A stretch of DNA of 36,369 nucleotides, taken from the NCBI GenBank assembly GCA_043739385.1, contig JAYUED010000134.1, positions 1-36,369 of the forward strand, written 5' to 3'. This DNA is from Defluviibacillus sp043739385. Lineage in GTDB: Bacteria > Pseudomonadota > Gammaproteobacteria > Burkholderiales > Burkholderiaceae_C. Below are positions 7,323 through 14,200 of the stretch, piece after piece. Positions within the stretch are counted from its first letter, which is position 1. Each line of letters opens with the position of its first letter. A program made the translations under genes and the position numbers. The notes beneath the pieces are model-generated. The model did no database searches. It was given only the letters and a program-made list of their open reading frames with translations, and was not told the origin of the DNA.

Positions 7323-8525
7323 ATGCTGAAGCATCTCGAAATTTCCACCGTCTTCCCCAACGATGTCAGGCGCGCCGTGCTGTTGGGTCGGGTGTGGATT
7401 GAGGGTACTGGGGCCGTACTGGTTCAGGTGCGTGACAACGGCATTTACGACTTGTCGGGCATTGCCGCAACCTGCAGCGCGCTGCTACAGCTGCCTGACC
7501 CAGCCAGTTCCGTGCGCAAAAATACAGCAGGACAAATCCCGCTGGCCAGCACTGCAGCAGTATTGGCTAATTCAGCACATGACGCTCGCAACAAAAACAC
7601 GCCCTGGTTCATCGCCCCATGCGACCTGCAAGCGGTAAAGGCCGCAGGCGTGACCTTTGTCGCAAGTATGCTGGAGCGAGTAATTGAAGAGCAGGCACGT
7701 GGTGACGCCAGCAAAGCTGTCGCACTGAGGCGAGACGTTGTGGCCTTGATTGGCGATGATCTAAGCCATGTACAGCCCGGCTCACCTATGGCCGAGAAGC
7801 TCAAAGCCACCCTGATCGCACAGGGCGCTTGGTCGCAATACCTGGAGGTAGGCATAGGCCCTGATGCTGAAATCTTCACCAAAGCGCAACCCATGAGCGC
7901 CGTGGGCTTAGGTGCAGAGGTAGGCATTCACCCGCGTAGCGCCTGGAACAACCCCGAGCCTGAAATAGTCTTGGCGGTGAACAGCTTTGGTCAGGTCAAA
8001 GGTGTGGCTTTAGGTAACGACGTAAACCTGCGCGATTTTGAAGGTCGCAGCGCGCTGCTGCTGGGCAAAGCCAAAGACAACAACGCCAGCTGTGCCATCG
8101 GCCCCTTCATTCGCCTGTTTGACGAAGATTTTTGCCTGGAAGACGTGCGCGAAATTGATATTTCGATGGAAATCACTGGCACAGGTACGCTGGAAAGCGC
8201 AGAGGCACCGTTCACACTGCACGCTGTGAGTTCCATGCGCTACATCAGCCGCGACCCTATTGAGCTGGTGCGCCAAACGATTGGCGACAACCACCAGTAC
8301 CCTGACGGTTTCATGTTATTTCTAGGCACTATGTTTGCGCCTACGCAAGACCGGTTTGTGCAAGGTGAGGGTTTTACCCACCGTGCAGGCGATGTGGTGC
8401 GCATCTCGGCACCTCAAATTGGTAGCTTGGTGAACCAGGTCAACCGCTCAGACAAAATTGCGCCTTGGACATACGGCACGCGCGCGCTAATGCGAGACTT
8501 AGCGCGGCGCGGCGCGCTGGCATAA
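7323..8525 (+). CDS. Fumarylacetoacetate hydrolase (FAH) family protein
   Basis: This is a 400-residue protein with the FAH fold in its C-terminal two-thirds. Metal and substrate region motifs appear as VGIGPDAEIFTKAQPMSAVGLG near 178-199, HPRSAWNNPEPEIVL near 204-218 (the NPEPE acidic metal-binding cluster), and GNDVNLRDFEGR near 232-243. Family members hydrolyse, hydrate or decarboxylate 2-keto acids from aromatic or sugar catabolism. The long N-terminal part resembles the 2-keto-3-deoxy-sugar-acid dehydratase-like branch, so sugar-acid metabolism is as likely as aromatic metabolism. The ATG at 7323 with GAGGG upstream is preferred to an in-frame TTG at 7302. The stop is 24 bases before the FKBP start. 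Confidence 0.8.
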   Translation: MLKHLEISTVFPNDVRRAVLLGRVWIEGTGAVLVQVRDNGIYDLSGIAATCSALLQLPDPASSVRKNTAGQIPLASTAAVLANSAHDARNKNTPWFIAPCDLQAVKAAGVTFVASMLERVIEEQARGDASKAVALRRDVVALIGDDLSHVQPGSPMAEKLKATLIAQGAWSQYLEVGIGPDAEIFTKAQPMSAVGLGAEVGIHPRSAWNNPEPEIVLAVNSFGQVKGVALGNDVNLRDFEGRSALLLGKAKDNNASCAIGPFIRLFDEDFCLEDVREIDISMEITGTGTLESAEAPFTLHAVSSMRYISRDPIELVRQTIGDNHQYPDGFMLFLGTMFAPTQDRFVQGEGFTHRAGDVVRISAPQIGSLVNQVNRSDKIAPWTYGTRALMRDLARRGALA

Positions 8526-8549
8526 TTGGTGTTTTTTCTAGGACACTTC

Positions 8550-8903
8550 ATGATTACCACTGCGACTGGCCTTCAATACCTCGACACGACCGAAGGCGCA
8601 GGCACTGAGGCCAAAAAAGGCAATAACGTCAGCGTGCATTACACCGGCTGGCTTTACAACAATGACACGCAAGGTGCCAAGTTTGACTCTAGCCTTGACC
8701 GCAACCAGCCATTCCAGTTTTCACTGGGTGCAGGCATGGTTATTCGCGGCTGGGACGAAGGCGTCGCGGGTATGAAGGTCGGCGGCAAGCGCACACTGAT
8801 TATTCCATCGGAGCTGGGTTACGGCGCACGCGGTGCAGGCGGTGCGATCCCAGGTGGCGCCACGTTGAAGTTTGATGTGGAACTACTGAACGTTAAAGCT
8901 TAA
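8550..8903 (+). CDS. FKBP-type peptidyl-prolyl cis-trans isomerase
   Basis: This single-domain FKBP has 117 residues and no signal peptide, so it is cytoplasmic. Typical segments are VSVHYTGWLY, FDSSLDRNQPF, FSLGAGMVIRGWDEGVAGMKVGGKRTLIIP, LGYGARG and IPGGATLKFDVELL; the aromatic residues forming the FK506/proline pocket (Tyr, Phe, Trp, Tyr) are in place. It catalyses prolyl isomerisation and may act as a folding helper, which fits the adjacent chaperone genes. AGGA six bases before the ATG at 8550 decides this start over an upstream TTG. It follows the FAH gene by 24 bases and is closed by a strong terminator. Confidence 0.9.
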   Translation: MITTATGLQYLDTTEGAGTEAKKGNNVSVHYTGWLYNNDTQGAKFDSSLDRNQPFQFSLGAGMVIRGWDEGVAGMKVGGKRTLIIPSELGYGARGAGGAIPGGATLKFDVELLNVKA

Positions 8904-8956
8904 TTCGTACGCTTTTACCCCGCGCTTTACCCTTCGCCAGCCTCATACTGGCCAAC

Positions 8957-8988
8957 TGATAGCCGCTTTCGCGGCTATCACGTTTTTT
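8957..8988 (+). terminator. Rho-independent terminator after the FKBP gene
   Basis: A perfect ten-base stem, TGATAGCCGC (8957-8966) with GCGGCTATCA (8971-8980), encloses a TTTC loop and is followed by CGTTTTTT. It separates the FAH/FKBP unit from the heat-shock genes. Confidence 0.9.
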
Positions 8989-9004
8989 GGGCTGACTTCA
9001 AACG

Positions 9005-9032
9005 CTTGAAATGCCCTGTGCAGGCCCCAAAT
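9005..9032 (+). promoter_or_regulatory. Sigma-32 (heat-shock) promoter before grpE
   Basis: CTTGAA (9005-9010), a 14-base spacer and CCCCAAAT (9025-9032) closely match the sigma-32 consensus CTTGAA-N13-15-CCCCATNT. It lies just beyond the terminator and about 37 bases before the grpE start codon. An ATG at 9031 in the grpE frame falls inside the -10 element and so cannot be the start for this transcript. Confidence 0.8.
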
Positions 9033-9069
9033 GTGGGCCTACCGATTAACTCACTTCTTTAGCTTAAGC

Positions 9070-9654
9070 ATGTCCCAAAATCAAAAATTTGAGGAAACCC
9101 CAAGCGCTGCCAGCATTTCCCCGTTGGAGATGAGTCCCGAAGAGGCCGAAGCCGCTCAAGCCGCTGTAGAGGCGGGTACTGTAGATCCGCTTTCCGAGGC
9201 ATTGGCTCGTGTCGCAGAGCTAGAGGCCAAAACTGCCTCGCTTTCTGAGCAATATCTACGCGGACAGGCCGATATGCAAAACATTCGCCGCCGTTCGGAA
9301 GAAGATGCCTCCAAGGCTCGTAAGTTCGCCATTGAGAGTTTTGCCGAAAGCCTGCTGCCAGTCACCGATAGCCTAGAAACGGGTCTGGCCATCAAAGATG
9401 CCACCGTTGAGCAAATCCGAGAAGGCGCTGAAGCTACTCTGCGTCAGCTAAAAAGTGCTTTAGAGCGCAATAAGGTGCTGGAAATCAACCCGCCTTCTGG
9501 TACCAAGTTTGACCCGCACCAGCACCAAGCCATAAGCGTAGTACCGGCACCCGACCAAGAAACCAATACGGTGGTCTCGGTGCTGCAAAAGGGTTACACC
9601 ATCGCTGACCGTGTTCTGCGGCCTGCGTTGGTAACAGTTTCCGCACCTAAATAA
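9070..9654 (+). CDS. grpE: Nucleotide exchange factor GrpE
   Basis: This 194-residue GrpE releases ADP from DnaK. It has an acidic, Ala/Glu-rich N-terminal region, the long coiled coil around LARVAELEAKTASLSEQYLRGQADMQN, the RRRSEEDASKARKFAIESFAESLLPVTDSLE segment typical of the family, and the C-terminal beta domain with KFDPHQHQAISVVP and VLQKGYTIADRVLRPALVTV. The ATG at 9070 was chosen because the next in-frame ATG upstream overlaps the -10 of the heat-shock promoter. The ribosome binding site is weak. It lies directly upstream of dnaK, the usual partner gene. Confidence 0.95.
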   Translation: MSQNQKFEETPSAASISPLEMSPEEAEAAQAAVEAGTVDPLSEALARVAELEAKTASLSEQYLRGQADMQNIRRRSEEDASKARKFAIESFAESLLPVTDSLETGLAIKDATVEQIREGAEATLRQLKSALERNKVLEINPPSGTKFDPHQHQAISVVPAPDQETNTVVSVLQKGYTIADRVLRPALVTVSAPK

Positions 9655-9660
9655 GTGCGG
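9641..9660 (+). other. Inverted repeat spanning the grpE stop codon
   Basis: CCGCAC (9641-9646) and GTGCGG (9655-9660) flank an eight-base loop that contains the stop codon. There is no T run after it, so it is not a standard terminator. It may be an attenuator, an mRNA-end stabiliser, or chance. Confidence 0.35.
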
Positions 9661-9721
9661 CTAAACGCCCTACGCATCAAATTACACATCAAATAATTTT
9701 GCGGATACCTGCGCTGATCGA

Positions 9722-9749
9722 CTTGAATCACCAGATGTTATCCACAAGT
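9722..9749 (+). promoter_or_regulatory. Possible second sigma-32 promoter before dnaK
   Basis: CTTGAA (9722-9727) is perfect and is followed, after the same 14-base spacing as at grpE, by CCACAAGT (9742-9749), matching CCCCATTT at five of eight positions. It would give dnaK a leader of about 30-35 bases. The -10 is weak, so this is tentative. Confidence 0.45.
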
Positions 9750-9788
9750 TAACCTTCATCTAATTTTCATATTTTCGGAGTTAAAAAA

Positions 9789-11735
9789 ATGGGCAGAATC
9801 ATCGGTATCGACTTGGGCACTACCAATTCTTGTGTGGCGATCATGGAAGGTAACACCACCAAGGTGATTGAAAACGCCGAGGGTGCGCGTACTACGCCGT
9901 CCATCGTGGCTTACCAAGAAGACGGCGAAGTGCTGGTGGGTGCTTCCGCAAAACGCCAAGCTGTTACCAATCCGCGCAATACGCTGTACGCGATCAAGCG
10001 CCTGATTGGTCGCAAGTTCACGGAAAAGGAAGTTCAAAAAGACATCGATCTGATGCCCTACAAAATCGCCGCTGCAGACAACGGCGATGCATGGGTTGAA
10101 GTGCGCGGCAAGCAAATTTCTGCCCAGCAAGTTAGCGCCGACATCTTGCGCAAGATGAAGAAGACCGCCGAAGACTACTTGGGTGAAGAAGTCACAGAAG
10201 CCGTCATCACGGTACCTGCGTACTTCAACGACGCACAGCGCCAAGCAACGAAAGACGCTGGCCGTATCGCTGGCCTGGAAGTCAAGCGCATCATCAACGA
10301 GCCTACCGCCGCTGCCCTCGCCTTTGGCCTCGACAAGCACGAAAAAGGTGACCGCAAAATCGTGGTGTATGACTTGGGTGGCGGCACATTTGACGTGTCC
10401 ATTATCGAAATCGCTGACGTGGACGGTGAAAAGCAGTTTGAAGTGCTTTCCACCAATGGCGACACTTTCTTGGGCGGCGAAGACTTTGACCAACGCATCA
10501 TCGACTACATCATCACCGAGTTCAAAAAAGAACAAGGCGTTGACCTCTCAAAAGACGTGCTGGCCCTGCAACGCCTGAAAGAAGCCGCTGAAAAGGCCAA
10601 GATTGAGCTGTCCAACAGCCCGCAGACTGACCTGAACCTGCCTTACATCACCGCTGATGCGTCTGGTCCTAAGCACCTGAACATCAAGCTCAGCCGCTCC
10701 AAGCTCGAAGCGCTGGTGGAAGACCTGATCGAGCGCACTATTGCGCCTTGCCGCACCGCGATCAAAGACGCCGGCATCAACGTAGCCGATATCCAAGACA
10801 TCATCTTGGTCGGCGGCATGACGCGCATGCCTAAGGTGCAAGAGAAGGTCAAAGAGTTCTTTGGTAAAGAGCCACGCAAGGACGTGAACCCTGACGAAGC
10901 TGTAGCTGTAGGCGCTGCGATCCAAGGCCAAGTGCTGTCGGGCGACCGCAAAGACGTGCTGCTACTGGACGTGACGCCTTTGTCTCTGGGTATTGAAACC
11001 CTGGGCGGCGTGATGACCAAGATGATCACCAAGAACACCACGATCCCGACGAAGTTTGCCCAAACTTTCTCAACCGCTGAAGACAACCAACCCGCGGTGA
11101 CGATCAAGGTGTTCCAGGGTGAACGCGAAATCGCCAATGTGAACAAGCTGTTGGGTGAGTTCAATTTAGAAGGCATCCCCCCATCGTCACGCGGCACGCC
11201 TCAGATTGAAGTGAGCTTTGACATTGATGCGAACGGCATTCTGCACGTGGGTGCCAAAGACAAGGGCACGGGCAAAGAGAACAAGATCACCATCAAGGCG
11301 AACTCTGGTTTGTCAGAGGCAGAAATTCAGCAAATGGTGAAAGACGCCGAATTGAACGCCGCTGACGACAAGAAAAAACTTGAACTGGTACAGGCACGTA
11401 ACCAAGGCGAAGCCGCCGTTCACAGCGTGAAAAAGAGCGTGACCGAGTACGGTGACAAATTGGAAGCCGACGAAAAGGCCAAAATCGAAACTGCTATCAA
11501 GGAACTGGAAGAAGTCTTGAAGGGTGAAGACAAAGCCGCTATTGACGACAAGAGCACAGCGTTGATGACAGTCAGCCAAAAGCTAGGCGAAAAAATGTAC
11601 GCGGCATCGCAAGCAGAAGAAGCGGCCAAAACAGCAGCTTCTGGCGCGGCACCGGGTGCTGAATCAGCATCCGCTGAAAAGCCTCATGACGACAATGTGG
11701 TCGATGCAGAAGTGAAAGAAGTCAAGAAGGGCTAA
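9789..11735 (+). CDS. dnaK: Molecular chaperone DnaK (Hsp70)
   Basis: This 648-residue Hsp70 is full length. The nucleotide-binding domain shows GIDLGTTNSCVA at 5-16, NEPTAAALAFG near 170, VYDLGGGTFDVSII near 195-208 and VILVGGMTRMPKVQE near 340. The interdomain linker is DVLLLDVTPLSLG near 392, and the C-terminus ends in the expected small-residue/acidic tail with DDNVVDAEVKEVKK. It folds client proteins with DnaJ and GrpE using ATP. GGAG lies eight bases before the ATG. The gene is closely followed by a hairpin and dnaJ. Confidence 0.98.
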   Translation: MGRIIGIDLGTTNSCVAIMEGNTTKVIENAEGARTTPSIVAYQEDGEVLVGASAKRQAVTNPRNTLYAIKRLIGRKFTEKEVQKDIDLMPYKIAAADNGDAWVEVRGKQISAQQVSADILRKMKKTAEDYLGEEVTEAVITVPAYFNDAQRQATKDAGRIAGLEVKRIINEPTAAALAFGLDKHEKGDRKIVVYDLGGGTFDVSIIEIADVDGEKQFEVLSTNGDTFLGGEDFDQRIIDYIITEFKKEQGVDLSKDVLALQRLKEAAEKAKIELSNSPQTDLNLPYITADASGPKHLNIKLSRSKLEALVEDLIERTIAPCRTAIKDAGINVADIQDIILVGGMTRMPKVQEKVKEFFGKEPRKDVNPDEAVAVGAAIQGQVLSGDRKDVLLLDVTPLSLGIETLGGVMTKMITKNTTIPTKFAQTFSTAEDNQPAVTIKVFQGEREIANVNKLLGEFNLEGIPPSSRGTPQIEVSFDIDANGILHVGAKDKGTGKENKITIKANSGLSEAEIQQMVKDAELNAADDKKKLELVQARNQGEAAVHSVKKSVTEYGDKLEADEKAKIETAIKELEEVLKGEDKAAIDDKSTALMTVSQKLGEKMYAASQAEEAAKTAASGAAPGAESASAEKPHDDNVVDAEVKEVKKG

Positions 11736-11774
11736 ACCTTCGACTTGACCTGATTGACCCTTATGGCATCGACT

Positions 11775-11814
11775 CGCCGCGTAAAGCCCCCTCGGGAAGC
11801 TTCACGCGGCGTTT
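11775..11814 (+). terminator. Hairpin between dnaK and dnaJ, partial terminator
   Basis: CGCCGCGTAAAGC (11775-11787) pairs with GCTTCACGCGGCG (11799-11811) with one mismatch, around an 11-base loop, followed by only TTT. The stem is strong but the U tract is short, so it may let part of the transcript through and lower dnaJ expression relative to dnaK, as is common in such operons. Confidence 0.6.
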
Positions 11815-11850
11815 CACATCGCTAACTGCTAAAACCAACTCCCCACGTTC

Positions 11851-13002
11851 ATGGCTACCAAACGCGACTATTACGAAACACTAGGCGTCCCCAAAAACGC
11901 CAGTGAAGAAGAGATCAAAAAAGCTTATCGCAAACTTGCGATGAAACATCACCCTGACCGCAATCAGGGTGACACGGCCAAAGACTCGGAAGCTAAGTTC
12001 AAAGAAGGCAAAGAAGCCTATGAAATGCTGTCTGACGCCCAAAAACGCGCTGCTTACGACCAGCATGGCTTTGCCGGCGTTGACCCGAATATGCGCGGCC
12101 CTGGTGGTGGCGCTGAAGGATTTGGCGGTGGGTTTGCAGAAGCTTTTGGCGACATCTTTGGTGATGTTTTCGGCCAAGGCCGTGGTGGAGCGGGTGGACA
12201 ACGCGGTGGTCGCCAAGTCTACCGAGGTAGCGACCTCAGCTACGCAATGGAAATCTCTCTCGAAGACGCAGCGCATGGCAAAGATACGCAAATTCGTATT
12301 CCCACCTGGGAAGGATGCGACATCTGCCACGGTAGCGGGGCAAAAGTAGGCACCAAGGTAATCACCTGTACCACCTGCCAAGGCCAGGGCTCGGTTCAAA
12401 TGCGCCAAGGATTTTTCAGCGTCCAGCAGACCTGCCCCACCTGCCGAGGTACGGGTAAGCTCATACCTGAACCTTGTGTTGCCTGTAGCGGACAAGGCAA
12501 AATCAAAAAGCAAAAAACACTGGAAGTCAAAATGCCAGCGGGCATTGACGACGGTATGCGCATTCGCAGCGCAGGCAATGGAGAGCCGGGAACGAACGGT
12601 GGCCCAGCAGGTGATTTATACATCGAAGTACGCGTTAAAAAACACGACATATTCGAGCGCGATGGAGACGATCTGCACTGCAATGTGCCGATCAGCATGA
12701 TTACCGCTACGCTGGGTGGCGAAATTGACGTGCCCACCCTGGAAGGTAAAGTCGCAATAGATATCCCTGAAGGCACCCAAGCTGGTAAGCAGTTCCGTCT
12801 GCGCGGCAAAGGCGTTAAAGGCGTGCGGTCAAGCTATCCAGGCGATTTGTACTGCCATATTGCTGTTGAAACACCTGTAAAACTGACGGAACACCAACGT
12901 AAGTTGCTGAAGGAACTGGACGAGTCGCTGAAAAAGGGCGGCAGCAGGCACTCACCGACGTCAGACAGTTGGACTGATAAGTTGAAGAATTTGTTTACTT
13001 AA
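11851..13002 (+). CDS. dnaJ: Co-chaperone DnaJ (Hsp40)
   Basis: This 383-residue type I Hsp40 has all domains. The J domain carries the essential HPD at 34-36, followed by a Gly/Phe-rich linker (GGGAEGFGGGFAEAFGDIFGDVFG). Four zinc-binding CxxCxGxG repeats appear as CDICHGSG, CTTCQGQG, CPTCRGTG and CVACSGQG, and the C-terminal substrate-binding domains and dimerising tail are intact. It delivers clients to DnaK and stimulates its ATPase. The ATG lacks a clear ribosome binding site. Its stop at 13000-13002 lies within a few bases of the end of the convergent radical SAM gene's expected reading frame. Confidence 0.97.
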   Translation: MATKRDYYETLGVPKNASEEEIKKAYRKLAMKHHPDRNQGDTAKDSEAKFKEGKEAYEMLSDAQKRAAYDQHGFAGVDPNMRGPGGGAEGFGGGFAEAFGDIFGDVFGQGRGGAGGQRGGRQVYRGSDLSYAMEISLEDAAHGKDTQIRIPTWEGCDICHGSGAKVGTKVITCTTCQGQGSVQMRQGFFSVQQTCPTCRGTGKLIPEPCVACSGQGKIKKQKTLEVKMPAGIDDGMRIRSAGNGEPGTNGGPAGDLYIEVRVKKHDIFERDGDDLHCNVPISMITATLGGEIDVPTLEGKVAIDIPEGTQAGKQFRLRGKGVKGVRSSYPGDLYCHIAVETPVKLTEHQRKLLKELDESLKKGGSRHSPTSDSWTDKLKNLFT

Positions 13003-13005
13003 AAC

Positions 13006-13119
13006 TTAAAACAAACGCCCCTGCCCTTCACCTCCCAAAGGCTCGGGCTTACGAAAAAGAGATAAGTCGGGCGTATGCCGTACACGGTTAAAGCCCAACC
13101 GCGCGGTCGCCTTCAGAAA
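13006..13119 (-). pseudogene. Detached C-terminal tail of the radical SAM gene, in the shifted frame
   Basis: Reading the minus strand from 13119 in the frame next to the main ORF gives 37 codons, FLKATARLGFNR, then TPDLSLFRKPEP, ending RLF and TAA at 13006-13008. This is the kind of tail PA0069-family proteins carry after their last catalytic-domain helix. Its TAA sits four bases from the dnaJ stop, the natural end point for a convergent pair. A single added T in the T run at 13117-13119 would join both parts into about 329 residues. It is either a true frameshift mutation or a sequencing error. Confidence 0.7.
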
Positions 13120-13994
13120 GCGTTGCGAATGAGCTCGGCCCACAAGCCACGGCCCTTCATGCGCGTCGCAAAGTCAGCATCGTAGTCTTTACCACTCCGC
13201 ATATCGTGGATACGCGCCATGATGCGGGCGGCGCGCAGGGGATAGTGAATTTCCAACCACTCCTTGAACACGTCCTTTAACTCCCAAGGCAGGCGCAAAA
13301 CGGTATAGAAGGCAGTGCGTGCACCAGCGTCCCAGGCGGCCTCAAGGACTTGCTCCATGTCCTCGTTCAAAAACGGGATTTGTGGCGCGAGGCTTACACC
13401 CACAGGAATACCTTGTGCTGCCAAATTGCGTGCAGCCATGGGAGTGATCAGATCCAGATCGCGCTCCACGCCGCTGGACTTGGTCACCAAGCCCAAAGGG
13501 TGATGGGTTTCATAGAACAGTTCGATTACTGCCCGGGTCAACTGCAAATCACGCTCAACAGGCTGGTAACAATCGGTAGCCGTTCCAATAGCAATGAGGC
13601 TGGGACGATAGCTCGGTTTGGCCAGCTCGGCACGCAACACAGCGGCAATGTTGCGCTTGGCAATAATTTTAGTCTCGAAATCTAGTCCTGGCGACAGGCC
13701 TAAAAAGCTGTGCGTAGGCCTGGCATAGCAGTAAACGCAACCGTGCTCGCAGCCCCGATAGGGGTTAAGGCTGTTGTCAAAGTAAATATCGGGTGAATCG
13801 TTATGAGTGATTATGCTTTTGGCATCTTCCCAAAAGACTTGCGTGGCAATAGTCGGCGTCACACTGTCCGTCGAAACATCCCCCCCCCAACCGTCGTCAA
13901 AGGTATTCCGTTGAACGCCCTCAAAACGGTGAGCGATGCGTGAGGCTGCACCACGGCCCTTAATCGCCCGGATTGGTAATAAATATTCCTTCAT
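13113..13994 (-). CDS. PA0069-family radical SAM protein, C-terminally frameshifted
   Basis: The visible frame encodes 293 residues. The radical SAM cluster motif is GCEHGCVYCY with Cys82, Cys86 and Cys89, preceded by the family's KGRGA...RF start and by SLNPYRGC, as in spore-photoproduct-lyase-like proteins. The family's reaction is not established; relation to SplB suggests DNA or nucleotide chemistry. A LexA-type box lies three bases before the ATG, so SOS induction is likely. Oddities: a run of nine G at 13880-13888 in codons 36-39, and an early stop right after RNAF. Continuing in the frame one base over gives the expected family tail (13006-13119), so one T seems missing from the TTT at 13117-13119. 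Whether the product is still active is unknown. Confidence 0.8.
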   Translation of the reverse strand: MKEYLLPIRAIKGRGAASRIAHRFEGVQRNTFDDGWGGDVSTDSVTPTIATQVFWEDAKSIITHNDSPDIYFDNSLNPYRGCEHGCVYCYARPTHSFLGLSPGLDFETKIIAKRNIAAVLRAELAKPSYRPSLIAIGTATDCYQPVERDLQLTRAVIELFYETHHPLGLVTKSSGVERDLDLITPMAARNLAAQGIPVGVSLAPQIPFLNEDMEQVLEAAWDAGARTAFYTVLRLPWELKDVFKEWLEIHYPLRAARIMARIHDMRSGKDYDADFATRMKGRGLWAELIRNAF

Positions 13995-13997
13995 GAA

Positions 13998-14013
13998 CTG
14001 TTATTTTATACAG
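13998..14013 (-). promoter_or_regulatory. LexA (SOS) box overlapping the promoter of the radical SAM gene
   Basis: CTGT-TATTTTAT-ACAG matches CTGT-N8-ACAG exactly and extends by one base on each side (ACTGT...ACAGT, 13997-14014). On the minus strand it contains TATAAA (14010-14005), a plausible -10, with TTGGAA (14035-14030) as a loosely spaced -35. The box ends three bases before the start codon, so transcription would start almost at the ATG and be blocked by LexA. Confidence 0.75.
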
Positions 14014-14200
14014 TAAATGAACAATGTAATTCCAAAAAATTAAGGGTAATCCCTATGTTTATAGATCTCCAGAGGAGTAGGATGACGTTCTGAACCCCCT
14101 TACCTCGCTACTACACACCACACGTTGGTTTACGCGTCACACCCTGGCGCAATGCGAGGAGGGGGTTCTTCCGTTCCACAAAGCCCTACACTTGGCACCC

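Noticed and set aside
9031..9069. Longer grpE start at ATG 9031
   Set aside because: The codon overlaps the -10 of the heat-shock promoter and the added residues do not resemble GrpE.
14043..14054. Palindrome AGGGTAATCCCT upstream of the ABC exporter as a regulator site
   Set aside because: It is short, occurs once, and matches no operator I can name with confidence.
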